The notes below the pieces were generated by a model. That model was not told the origin of the DNA and did no database searches. It was given only the letters and a program-made list of their open reading frames with translations. The position numbers and the translations under genes are program-made. Shown here in pieces: positions 1 to 6,229 of a DNA stretch of 9,125 nucleotides (its first letter is position 1; every line of letters starts with the position of its first letter). The stretch comes from Hyphomicrobiales bacterium (GTDB lineage: Bacteria; Pseudomonadota; Alphaproteobacteria; Rhizobiales; Beijerinckiaceae), in assembly GCA_003567055.1 (NCBI GenBank), contig PXAW01000386.1:1-9125 (forward strand), given 5' to 3'.

Positions 1-1444
1 CTCCCCCGCCGCCCAGGTCACCTCCGTTTCCGGTCGCGGCGTCGGCATGGATGTGGTCAAGACCAATATCGAGCTGATCGGCGGCACTGTCGAGATCCGC
101 TCGGAGCAGGGCAAGGGCACGGTCTTCACCATCAAGATCCCGCTGACGCTGGCCATCGTGGCCGCCCTCATCGTCTCGGCTCAGGATCAGCGTTTCGCCA
201 TTCCGCAGGTCTCGGTGCTGGAACTGGTGCGTGTCAAGAACGGCTCGGATCACCAGATCGAGCGCATCAACGGCACGCCCGTCCTGCGCCTGCGCGACCG
301 GCTTCTGCCGATCGTCCCGATCGGCAAGGTGCTCGGTCTCGACGGGGCCGAGGCCAATCCGGGCGATGAAGGCTTCGTCGTGGTTTCGCAGGTCGGTCGC
401 CAGCGCTTCGGCATCCTGGTGGACGGCGTGTTCCATACCGAGGAAATCGTGGTCAAGCCGATGGCGACCAAGCTGCGCCATATCCCGATGTTCTCCGGCA
501 ACACCATCCTCGGCGACGGCGCCGTGGTGCTGATCATCGATCCCAACGGCATCGCGAAGATGGTCGGTCAGGGAACGGGTGACAACCAGTTCGGCGTCGA
601 GGCGGCTGACGATATGGAAGAGAGCAACGACAATGAATCGACGACGCTGCTCGTCTTCCGTGGTGGCGGCGAGACCCACAAGGCGGTGCCGCTTTCGCTG
701 GTCACGCGCCTCGAAGAGATCGATGCCGCCAAGATCGAATGGGTCGGCGGGCGTCCGCTGATCCAGTATCGCGGCAAGCTGATGCCGCTGGTACCCGCCG
801 ATCCGGCCATCGCGATCAAGAGCGAGGGGCCGCAGGCACTGGTCGTCTTCTCCGACGGCGAGCGGGCCATGGGGCTGGTGGTCGACGAGATCGTCGACAT
901 CATCGACGATGTGCTCGATATCGAGCTGGTGGCCGATCGCCCGGATCTGCTCGGCTCTGCCGTGCTACGCGGGCGCGCCACCGAGATCGTCAACGTGGTG
1001 CACTACCTGCCGCTCGCCCATGAGGACTGGACCTCCGGCGCGCCGGTCAAGAATCCGAAGAACGCGCGCACGGTGCTGCTGGTGGATGATTCCTCCTTCT
1101 TCCGTGAAATGCTCAGCCCCGTGCTCAAGGCCGCCGGCTACCGTGTCATCACGGCGGCGGGGACCGAGCAGGCGCTTTCAGCCCTCAATGCCGATCGCCG
1201 CATCGATGCGATCGTCGCCGATGTCGATATGCCGGGCCGCGACGGGTTCGCGCTGATCCGTGCCGTGCGGGCCCAGGCGCGGCTGTCGCGCCTGCCGGTC
1301 ATCGCCCTGTCTTCCGCCGTCACGCCGGAGGCGATCGAGGAGGCACGCAAGCTCGACATCTCGGAATTCATCGCGAAATTCGACCGGAGCGGCCTCGTCG
1401 CCGCGCTCGCCGAAACCGAAGCCCAGCTGGGAGAAGCCGCATGA
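1..1444 (+). CDS. cheA: Chemotaxis histidine kinase CheA, C-terminal part, with two CheW-like domains and a receiver domain (5' truncated by the window)
   Basis: CheA is the cytoplasmic kinase that passes receptor signals to CheY and CheB. The reading frame is open from base 2, so the Hpt, dimerisation and most of the ATPase domain lie outside the window. The first visible residues are the end of the ATP-binding domain, with the G-box GRGVGMDVV (about bases 32-58) and GKGTVFTIKIPL. Counting from the Met at base 47, a first CheW-like domain spans about residues 36-172. A Glu/Asp/Asn-rich linker runs 173-199, and a second CheW-like domain 200-323 (LLVF..., GLVVDEIVDII, VNVVHYL). A receiver domain at 340-460 has acidic pair D347/D348, phospho-acceptor D392, S423 and K444, so it looks functional. 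The Met at 47 is internal, not the start. The stop overlaps the cheW start (ATGA). A CheA-receiver hybrid heading an A-W-Y-B-R cluster is known in Azospirillum and Rhodospirillum centenum (CheAY). Confidence 0.96.
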   Translation, partial: SPAAQVTSVSGRGVGMDVVKTNIELIGGTVEIRSEQGKGTVFTIKIPLTLAIVAALIVSAQDQRFAIPQVSVLELVRVKNGSDHQIERINGTPVLRLRDRLLPIVPIGKVLGLDGAEANPGDEGFVVVSQVGRQRFGILVDGVFHTEEIVVKPMATKLRHIPMFSGNTILGDGAVVLIIDPNGIAKMVGQGTGDNQFGVEAADDMEESNDNESTTLLVFRGGGETHKAVPLSLVTRLEEIDAAKIEWVGGRPLIQYRGKLMPLVPADPAIAIKSEGPQALVVFSDGERAMGLVVDEIVDIIDDVLDIELVADRPDLLGSAVLRGRATEIVNVVHYLPLAHEDWTSGAPVKNPKNARTVLLVDDSSFFREMLSPVLKAAGYRVITAAGTEQALSALNADRRIDAIVADVDMPGRDGFALIRAVRAQARLSRLPVIALSSAVTPEAIEEARKLDISEFIAKFDRSGLVAALAETEAQLGEAA

Positions 1445-1932
1445 TGGCCGCCAACGTGAATGATGCCGGGCGCGACGGGCGCGCGGTGCAGGAATACGAG
1501 GAATTCGTCACCGTCATGCTGGGTGACCAGATGTTCGGTCTGCCGATCGACCGGGTGCACGACGTCTTCATCGCCTCCTCGCTGACCACCGTGCCGCTGG
1601 CGCCCCGCGAGATCATGGGGCTGCTCAATCTGCGCGGTCGCGTCGTCACCGCCATGTGCCTGCGCCGCCGCCTCGGCCTGCCCGATCGCGATGAGGGTGC
1701 CCAGGACATGGCCGTGGGGCTCGAACGCAACGGCGAATCCTACGGCCTGCTGGTCGATTCCGTCGGTGAGGTGATGAAGCTTTCTACCGAGACGCACGAG
1801 CCGAGCCCCGTCCACATGGACCAGGCCTGGGTCAAGCTCTCGCGCGGCGTCCACCGTCTCGACGGCCGCCTCCTGATCATCCTCGATGTCGATGCGGTTC
1901 TCGCCTTCGACGTCGAATCCCGCGCAGCCTGA
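1441..1932 (+). CDS. cheW: Chemotaxis coupling protein CheW
   Basis: CheW is the cytoplasmic adaptor that bridges chemoreceptor tips and the CheA P5 domain in signalling arrays. The 163-residue product is one CheW domain (about residues 19-160) after a short polar N-terminus. It shows the family features in order: EEFVTVMLGDQMFGLPID (20-37), the receptor/kinase-binding segment GLLNLRGRVV (60-69) with conserved R65, and YGLLVDSVGEVM in the second barrel. There are two adjacent Met codons (1441 and 1444). I chose the first because a GGGAGA Shine-Dalgarno at about 1429-1434 sits six bases before it and the ATG overlaps the cheA stop, implying translational coupling. Length is normal for the family. 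The CheA in this operon also carries two CheW-like domains, so coupling surfaces are abundant. Confidence 0.96.
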   Translation: MMAANVNDAGRDGRAVQEYEEFVTVMLGDQMFGLPIDRVHDVFIASSLTTVPLAPREIMGLLNLRGRVVTAMCLRRRLGLPDRDEGAQDMAVGLERNGESYGLLVDSVGEVMKLSTETHEPSPVHMDQAWVKLSRGVHRLDGRLLIILDVDAVLAFDVESRAA

Positions 1933-1951
1933 CGCTTCTGAGGAGGGCGTG

Positions 1952-2317
1952 ATGAAGCATTGCCTGATCGTCGACGATTCAGCCGTCATCCGAAAGGTCG
2001 CGCGGCGTATTCTGGAGGGGCTCTCCTTCCGCACCTCCGAGGCCGAGGATGGCGAGCAGGCGCTGAGCCGCTGCCGCACCGAAATGCCGGATGCGGTGCT
2101 GCTCGACTGGAACATGCCCGTGATGGACGGTTATTCCTTCCTCCGGGCCTTGCGCGAACTGCCCGGTGGCGAGATCCCGAAAGTCGTGTTCTGCACCACC
2201 GAAAACGATGTCGGCAACATCGCCCGGGCCATGCGCGCCGGGGCGGACGAGTACATCATGAAACCCTTCGACAAGGAGATCATGACCGCGAAGATGCAGG
2301 AAGTCGGGCTCGTCTGA
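1952..2317 (+). CDS. cheY: Chemotaxis response regulator CheY (single receiver domain)
   Basis: This is a 121-residue stand-alone receiver that, when phosphorylated by CheA, binds the flagellar motor switch or acts as a phosphate sink. All receiver landmarks are present: acidic pair D8/D9 (LIVDDSAVIRK), phospho-acceptor D52 (LLDWNMPVMDG), T82, Y101 and K104 (IMKPFDKE). There is no output domain. The start at 1952 is preferred over the in-frame upstream ATG at 1886, because a strong AGGAGG (1941-1946) lies five bases before it and the protein then begins exactly at the first beta strand. It follows the cheW stop by 19 bases and is co-oriented, so it is almost certainly in the same transcript. 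From sequence alone I cannot say whether this CheY drives the motor or another CheY elsewhere does. Confidence 0.95.
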   Translation: MKHCLIVDDSAVIRKVARRILEGLSFRTSEAEDGEQALSRCRTEMPDAVLLDWNMPVMDGYSFLRALRELPGGEIPKVVFCTTENDVGNIARAMRAGADEYIMKPFDKEIMTAKMQEVGLV

Positions 2318-2385
2318 ATCTTGCGCCACTTTGCGCCGGCGCGTTCCGTGCCGTCGTTTCCGGCAGTCATGCCAGCTTGTTTCGC

Positions 2386-2408
2386 GCGCCGGCCCGCTCG
2401 GGCGGCGC
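2386..2408 (+). promoter_or_regulatory. GC-rich hairpin just upstream of the cheB ribosome binding site
   Basis: In the 109-base gap between cheY and cheB, GCGCC-G-GCCC / GCTC loop / GGGC-GGCGC can form a nine-pair stem with one bulged G. It ends four bases before the weak GGAG (2412-2415) that precedes the cheB start. There is no T-run, so it is unlikely to be a terminator. It could slow cheB translation or mark an RNA-processing point that sets CheB/CheR levels relative to CheY. The structure is seen directly; the role is inference. Confidence 0.35.
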
Positions 2409-2426
2409 ACCGGAGTCGATGAGTCC

Positions 2427-3779
2427 ATGTCCATCGCGACAGCTTCGAATCAGGGATCCGTCACCGCCACGCCGATGCGGATCATGGTCGTCGACGACAG
2501 CGTGGTGATCCGCGGTCTGACGGCGCGCTGGCTCGAAGAGGCCGGCCACAAGGTGGTCGCGACATGCAACAACGGCCGCGTCGCCGTCGATCAGATCGCC
2601 CGTGCCAAGCCGGAAATCGTGCTGCTCGACATCGAGATGCCGGAGATGGACGGCATCACCGCGCTGCCGCTGCTGCTGGCGAAATGCCCGGGCGTCTCCG
2701 TGGTCGTGGTCTCGACGCTCACCCAGCGCAATGCGCAGACCTCCTTGAAATGTCTCTCTCTCGGCGCGGTCGATTACCTCGCCAAACCGGAAAGCCATCG
2801 CGGCGTCTCCACCTCGGTGACCTTTCGGCATGATCTGATGATCAAGATCGAAGGTCTCGCCGCGCGCCACCGTGACGGCGTCGATGCGGCGATGACGCCG
2901 GCCATGTCTGCAGGAATGTCGGCAGGAATGTCTGCGGGGATGTCTGGCGCCGGCGGCGCCCGCCCGATGGCCGCGTCGGGCGCCCGGACCTTCCGGGTCG
3001 AGCGCAGCGCGCCGGGTGCCGCGGGCGCCGGACCCGCCGGGCGACAGTTCCTGCGCGCGCCGCCTTCCGGCGCATCCGCACCGGCCCGCCCCGGCATGGC
3101 GGGGAATGCGCCGGCATCCGCATCCGTATCCGCGCGCGCGCCCGTTTCGCCTTCCCGTGCGGCGCCGACCCTGCGGCCCGTGGCCTCGAACACGCCCAAG
3201 CGCGTGCTCGTCGTGGGTGCCTCGACGGGCGGCCCGCGCGCCGTGGGCGAGTTTCTCACGGGGCTGGGCCCGCAATTGCGCAATCTGCCGGTTCTGGTCG
3301 TACAGCACATGCCGCCGGTCTTCACCGCCGTCTTCGCCGAGCATCTGGGGGCGCAGACGGGCCTTCCCGCAGCCGAGGCGCAGGACGGGGAGGCCTTGCA
3401 GCCCGGACGGATCTATGTCGCGCCCGGCGGCAAGCATATGGGCTTGCGCCGCAATGGCGGCTCGGGCATCGCGCTGCGCCTCGATGACGGTGCGCCGGTG
3501 AATTTCTGCAAGCCGGCTGTCGATGTCCTCTTCTTCGACGCCGCGACGATCTTCGGGGCGCAGGTCCTCTCCGTGGTGCTCACGGGCATGGGATCCGACG
3601 GCACCCATGGTGCCCGCGCCATCGGTGAAGCGGGCGGGGCGGTGATCGTCCAGGACGAGGCGACGAGTACGGTCTGGGGCATGCCCGGATCGATCGCCAA
3701 GGCCGGCCTCGCACATGAAATTCTGCCGCTGCGTGACATCGCCGGGGCGGCCAGACGCTATTTGGGTGGGAGCAGGTAA
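2427..3779 (+). CDS. cheB: Chemotaxis protein-glutamate methylesterase/deamidase CheB with an extended linker
   Basis: CheB removes methyl groups from receptor glutamates and deamidates glutamines, resetting receptor sensitivity after CheA-dependent phosphorylation. The 450-residue product has a receiver domain (about 17-140) with D23/D24, phospho-acceptor D68 (LLDIEMPEMDG), T98 region and K120. It is followed by a long low-complexity linker (about 150-255). The C-terminal methylesterase domain (about 258-448) carries the catalytic triad S266 (VVGASTGGPR), H294 (VVQHMPP) and D391 (GMGSDGTHG). The start at 2427 was chosen because the receiver begins 16 residues later and upstream in-frame sequence (from 2331) is Arg-rich and unlike CheB. 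An ATG at 2475, directly before RIMVVDDS, is a possible alternative. Most CheB proteins are about 340-380 residues, and the excess here is all linker. The stop overlaps the cheR start by one base. Confidence 0.95.
   Translation: MSIATASNQGSVTATPMRIMVVDDSVVIRGLTARWLEEAGHKVVATCNNGRVAVDQIARAKPEIVLLDIEMPEMDGITALPLLLAKCPGVSVVVVSTLTQRNAQTSLKCLSLGAVDYLAKPESHRGVSTSVTFRHDLMIKIEGLAARHRDGVDAAMTPAMSAGMSAGMSAGMSGAGGARPMAASGARTFRVERSAPGAAGAGPAGRQFLRAPPSGASAPARPGMAGNAPASASVSARAPVSPSRAAPTLRPVASNTPKRVLVVGASTGGPRAVGEFLTGLGPQLRNLPVLVVQHMPPVFTAVFAEHLGAQTGLPAAEAQDGEALQPGRIYVAPGGKHMGLRRNGGSGIALRLDDGAPVNFCKPAVDVLFFDAATIFGAQVLSVVLTGMGSDGTHGARAIGEAGGAVIVQDEATSTVWGMPGSIAKAGLAHEILPLRDIAGAARRYLGGSR
2904..2951 (+). repeat. 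12-bp in-frame tandem repeat in the CheB linker
   Basis: Three near-identical 12-base units of the form ATGTCTGCAGGA (2904-2915, 2916-2927, 2928-2939), differing only at wobble bases, are followed by a degenerate fourth (2940-2951). They encode MSAG-MSAG-MSAG-MSGA in the CheB interdomain linker. The unit is a multiple of three, so gain or loss of copies would change linker length without a frameshift. Confidence 0.9.
3114..3141 (+). repeat. Hexamer repeat followed by an alternating CG tract in the CheB linker
   Basis: GCATCC is repeated at 3114-3119 and 3120-3125, with a variant GTATCC at 3126-3131. Five CG dinucleotides then follow at 3131-3140. The hexamer encodes alternating Ser/Ala/Val in the linker. 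The alternating purine-pyrimidine CG run is a Z-DNA-prone, slippage-prone sequence, though in such GC-rich DNA it may be chance. Confidence 0.7.
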
Positions 3780-4693
3780 TGCTGGATGCCGATTTCGACT
3801 TTCTCCGCGCCTATCTGAAGGAGCGCTCCGGCCTTTCGCTCTCGGCGGAGAAACGCTATCTGATCGACAGCCGGCTCGGGCCGATCTGCCGCAGGTTCTC
3901 GCTGACGGGCGTGCCCGATCTGGTGACGAAGCTGCGCCAGGGGCGCGACCGCGCGCTCGAAACGGCGGTGGTCGAGGCGATGACCACCAACGAGACCTTC
4001 TTCTTCCGCGACAAGACGCCCTTCGACATCTTCAAGGACACGATCCTGCCGCAGATGCTCGCCGCGCGCGCGGGCAAGCGCAAGCTGCGCATCTGGTGCG
4101 CCGCCGCCTCTTCGGGGCAGGAGCCCTATTCGCTGGCGATGATCCTCGACGAGGCGCGGGCGAAGCTCGCCGGCTGGCAGATCGAGATCGTGGCGACCGA
4201 TATCGCCGCCGAAGTGCTCGATAAGGCTAAGGCGGGGATCTATACGCAATTCGAGGTGCAGCGCGGGCTGCCGATCCAGATGCTGCTGAAATATTTCCAG
4301 CAGAAGGGTGACGCCTGGCACATCTCGCCGGCGATCAAATCCATGGTCACCTTCAAGCAGATGAACCTGATCAAGGATTTCTCGCAGCTCGGCCAGTTCG
4401 ACGTGATCTATTGCCGCAACGTGCTGATCTATTTCGACCAGCCCACCAAGACCGACGTGCTGCGCCGGCTCTCGGCTGCGCTCGCGCCCGATGGCGTGTT
4501 GCTGCTCGGCGCTGCCGAGACCGTGATCGGCCTCACCGACGCGCTCGCACCCCATGCCTCGAAGCGGGGGCTCTACGTCGCTTCCGGAGCAGGCCGGGCG
4601 GGTGCGGGGAATACGGGGGCGGGCAACGCGACGGCGGAAACCGGCAAGATGCGCGTGCCGGCCGGCGGCTTGCGCATCGCCGCCGGGGGCTGA
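3779..4693 (+). CDS. cheR: Chemoreceptor glutamate methyltransferase CheR
   Basis: CheR is the SAM-dependent enzyme that methylates glutamates on chemoreceptors, opposing CheB. The 304-residue product has the helical N-terminal CheR domain (about 1-70) and the conserved NETFFFRD (71-78). The Rossmann methyltransferase domain follows, with SAM-binding WCAAASSGQEPYSLAM (106-121), acidic ATDIA (139-143) and the YCRNVLIYFD motif (211-220). The catalytic core ends near residue 268. The last roughly 36 residues are a Gly/Ala-rich tail with GAG/AGN repeats that I do not recognise and that many CheRs lack. The ATG at 3779 overlaps the cheB stop (TAATG) and has GGGAG at 3768-3772, giving coupled translation and roughly matched synthesis of the two opposing enzymes. 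It is the last chemotaxis gene before a promoter-containing gap. Confidence 0.96.
   Translation: MLDADFDFLRAYLKERSGLSLSAEKRYLIDSRLGPICRRFSLTGVPDLVTKLRQGRDRALETAVVEAMTTNETFFFRDKTPFDIFKDTILPQMLAARAGKRKLRIWCAAASSGQEPYSLAMILDEARAKLAGWQIEIVATDIAAEVLDKAKAGIYTQFEVQRGLPIQMLLKYFQQKGDAWHISPAIKSMVTFKQMNLIKDFSQLGQFDVIYCRNVLIYFDQPTKTDVLRRLSAALAPDGVLLLGAAETVIGLTDALAPHASKRGLYVASGAGRAGAGNTGAGNATAETGKMRVPAGGLRIAAGG
4596..4623 (+). other. Putative G-quadruplex motif in the 3' end of cheR
   Basis: Five G-tracts of 3, 3, 4, 5 and 3 bases (4596-4598, 4600-4602, 4606-4609, 4615-4619, 4621-4623), with loops of 1, 3, 5 and 1 bases, satisfy the usual G3+N1-7 pattern on the coding strand. It lies in the Gly/Ala tail codons about 70 bases before the cheR stop. 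The motif is visible; folding in the DNA or mRNA is inference, and GC-rich genomes produce such matches by chance. Confidence 0.4.
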
Positions 4694-4696
4694 GCC

Positions 4697-4718
4697 GAAA
4701 GCCGGGTCGCGCGCTTTC
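4697..4718 (+). terminator. Weak hairpin just after the cheR stop (possible end of the che operon)
   Basis: GAAAGC (4697-4702) and GCTTTC (4713-4718) form a six-base inverted repeat with a ten-base spacer, starting four bases after the cheR stop. There is no T-tract, and the stem is short, so it is at best a weak or factor-dependent termination or mRNA-end-stabilising structure. Its position between cheR and the candidate sppA promoter is the main support. Confidence 0.22.
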
Positions 4719-4751
4719 CCGATCGGCCCGAAATTCGTGCAGATGCCGCGC

Positions 4752-4779
4752 TTGTCGCGTGGTCTGTGGCCTGTATAAC
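4752..4779 (+). promoter_or_regulatory. Candidate sigma70-type promoter for sppA (and possibly ihfB-lapA)
   Basis: TTGTCG (4752-4757) and TATAAC (4774-4779) are separated by 16 bases. They match the -35 and -10 consensus hexamers at four and five of six positions. Transcription would start near 4786, giving a leader of about 34 bases before the sppA ATG at 4820. It sits in the only sizeable gap between cheR and sppA. Nothing else in the gap competes with it, but promoter calls by eye are fallible. Confidence 0.45.
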
Positions 4780-4819
4780 GGAATCCGTCTTTCGAATCGG
4801 CTGCAAGTGAGGGCGCGCC

Positions 4820-5794
4820 ATGGCCAGCGATGCTGAACTGATCGCCGACCGGCGCAGGATACGGCGCAAGCTGTCGTTCTGGCGCGCCGTCGGTTTCGCC
4901 GCCCTGATCGGCGCTCTGATCGCGGTCGGCTGGCGCATAGCCGGCCCCGGCGATCTGGCTTCCACGCGCACGGCGCATATTGCGCGGGTCGAGATTTCCG
5001 GCGTCATCACCAATGACAGGCGCAAGATGGAGATGCTCGCGCGCATCGCTGAATCGCGGGCCGTGCGCGGTGTGGTGCTGAGCATCAATTCCCCCGGCGG
5101 TACCGTCACGGGGGCGGAGGAACTGTATCAGGCCCTGCGCGAGCTTGCGCAGGAAAAGCCCGTCGTCGCCTTCGTCGAGGGGACGGCCGCCTCCGGCGCC
5201 TATATCGCAGCGATTGCGAGCGACCATATCGTGGCGCGCGAGACGGCGGTGGTCGGCTCGATCGGGACCATGTTCCAGATGCCCAATGTCCGGGAGCTGC
5301 TCGACAATATCGGCATCAGCATGCTCGAAATCCGCTCCACTCCGCTCAAGGCGGCCCCGAGCCCGACCGGCGAGATCGACGAGGAAGCCGTCGCCGCCCT
5401 GCGCGAGCTGGTCGACGACACCTATGTCTGGTTTCGCGAGCTGGTCGCGGAGCGGCGTGCGCTCGATGCGCAGGCCACGGCGGATGTCGCCGACGGGCGT
5501 GTCCATATCGGGCGCCGGGCGCTGGGTCTCGCGCTCGTCGATGCGCTCGGCAACGAGGATGACGCGCTGGCATGGCTGGCCGAGGCGCATGATGTGGATG
5601 CCGATCTGCCGATCGAGACCTGGCGCCCGCGCCGGGATCGTTCCGCCTTCGACCTGATGGCTGCGGCTGCGTTCCTGGCGGATACGGTCGGATTCGAGCG
5701 CCTTTCGGGTCATCTTTACGGGTTCACGCGTCATCGCGAACGCATCGAACTTGACGGGCTGCTCGCCATCTGGCAGCCTGATCTTGAAAATTAG
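4820..5794 (+). CDS. sppA: Signal peptide peptidase SppA, S49 family (short, single-domain form)
   Basis: SppA is a membrane-anchored serine/lysine protease that degrades cleaved signal peptides and some membrane proteins. The 324-residue product has a basic cytoplasmic N-terminus (RRRIRRK, 11-17) and one transmembrane helix (about 21-41). The S49 protease domain then faces the periplasm (about 55-270), with INSPGGTVTGAEE (90-101). The nucleophile is S125 in GTAASGAYIA and the general base K177 in STPLKAAPSP. Their spacing of 52 residues equals that of the Bacillus SppA dyad (S147/K199), supporting the short 'one-module' type rather than the duplicated E. coli form. The start at 4820 has a GAGGG Shine-Dalgarno (4809-4813) six bases upstream. 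A candidate promoter lies at 4752-4779. ihfB begins only 24 bases after the stop, so readthrough into ihfB is likely. Confidence 0.93.
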   Translation: MASDAELIADRRRIRRKLSFWRAVGFAALIGALIAVGWRIAGPGDLASTRTAHIARVEISGVITNDRRKMEMLARIAESRAVRGVVLSINSPGGTVTGAEELYQALRELAQEKPVVAFVEGTAASGAYIAAIASDHIVARETAVVGSIGTMFQMPNVRELLDNIGISMLEIRSTPLKAAPSPTGEIDEEAVAALRELVDDTYVWFRELVAERRALDAQATADVADGRVHIGRRALGLALVDALGNEDDALAWLAEAHDVDADLPIETWRPRRDRSAFDLMAAAAFLADTVGFERLSGHLYGFTRHRERIELDGLLAIWQPDLEN

Positions 5795-5812
5795 ATAAAA
5801 TTCAAAGAATTA
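5784..5812 (+). promoter_or_regulatory. AT-rich patch with a near-consensus IHF binding site in front of ihfB
   Basis: Only 4 of the 29 bases from 5784 to 5812 are G or C, in a window that is otherwise very GC-rich. ATTCAAAGAATTA (5800-5812) matches the IHF consensus WATCAANNNNTTR except for T at the second position, with an A/T-rich flank on its 5' side as in many IHF sites. It also contains the dyad AATTC-AAA-GAATT (5799-5811). It ends six bases before the ihfB ATG, where a clear Shine-Dalgarno is missing. Known biology: E. coli IHF genes are autoregulated. Inference: IHF may repress its own gene here, or the tract may simply keep the start codon unstructured. Confidence 0.4.
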
Positions 5813-5818
5813 GCGCCG

Positions 5819-6169
5819 ATGATCAAATCAGAACTGGTCCTCAGGATCGCCGAACAGAACCCGCATCTCTATCAAAGAGACGTGGAAAACATCGTCAATG
5901 CGATTCTCGATACGATCGTGGACGCGCTTGCGCGCGGCGACAGGGTGGAATTGCGCGGCTTCGGCGCATTCTCCGTGAAGAAGCGCGATGCCCGGATCGG
6001 GCGCAATCCGCGCACCGGCGAGACGGTTCCGGTCTCGGAGAAGGTGATTCCGGTCTTCAAGACCGGCAAGGAAATGCGCCTGCGGCTCAACGGCGCCGGC
6101 AACGGTGCAGCGGGCGCCTCCGGCGGTGAACAGGCGGGTCCCGCCATAGCCGCCCGCGCGGCGGATTAA
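5819..6169 (+). CDS. ihfB: Integration host factor beta subunit
   Basis: IHF-beta pairs with IHF-alpha to bend DNA sharply at specific sites, acting in transcription, replication and recombination. The first 91 of 116 residues are a canonical DNABII fold: [28 protein letters not shown] (14-30), [11 protein letters not shown] (46-56), the DNA-intercalating beta-arm GRNPRTG (61-67, with proline 65), and [12 protein letters not shown] (80-91). [10 protein letters not shown] is typical of alphaproteobacterial IHF-beta rather than HU. Residues 92-116 are an extra Gly/Ala-rich tail (about 25 residues) beyond the usual end, of unknown role. The ATG at 5819 gives the standard IHF-beta N-terminus. No strong Shine-Dalgarno precedes it, only AAAGAA in an AT-rich leader. 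It lies 24 bases after sppA and 60 before the LapA-domain gene. Confidence 0.95.
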   Translation: MIKSELVLRIAEQNPHLYQRDVENIVNAILDTIVDALARGDRVELRGFGAFSVKKRDARIGRNPRTGETVPVSEKVIPVFKTGKEMRLRLNGAGNGAAGASGGEQAGPAIAARAAD

Positions 6170-6176
6170 TGCAGCT

Positions 6177-6194
6177 GCGGGCCCTCCGGCCCGC
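6177..6194 (+). promoter_or_regulatory. Perfect GC hairpin between ihfB and the LapA-domain gene
   Basis: GCGGGCC (6177-6183), loop CTCC, GGCCCGC (6188-6194) is a perfect seven-base-pair stem beginning seven bases after the ihfB stop codon. It lacks a following T-run, so I read it as an attenuating, pausing or mRNA-stabilising element between two co-directional genes rather than a full terminator. Confidence 0.45.
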
Positions 6195-6229
6195 TGAAGA
6201 TCTGAGAAGCATCAGGGAACGGCGACGAC

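Noticed and set aside
1886..1951. N-terminal extension of CheY from an upstream ATG
   Set aside because: It overlaps the end of cheW, lacks a ribosome site and adds 22 residues unlike any CheY. AGGAGG sits directly before the ATG at 1952.
2331..2426. N-terminal extension of CheB from 2331
   Set aside because: The extra 32 residues are Arg/Cys-rich, look like translated spacer, and contain the predicted hairpin.
2367..3716. A 449-codon minus-strand open frame opposite cheB
   Set aside because: It is the antisense shadow of the well-supported cheB; composition is Arg/Gly/His-rich and no domain is visible.
3758..5734. A 658-codon open frame on the minus strand opposite cheR and sppA
   Set aside because: It lies entirely antisense to two genes with clear catalytic motifs and translates to His/Arg/Asp-rich sequence without any recognisable fold. 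Long antisense frames are expected in GC-rich codon usage.
5784..5801. TTGAAA and TAAAAT upstream of ihfB as a sigma70 promoter
   Set aside because: The two elements are only about six bases apart, and no -35-like sequence lies 16-18 bases before TAAAAT. The AT-rich tract is better explained otherwise.
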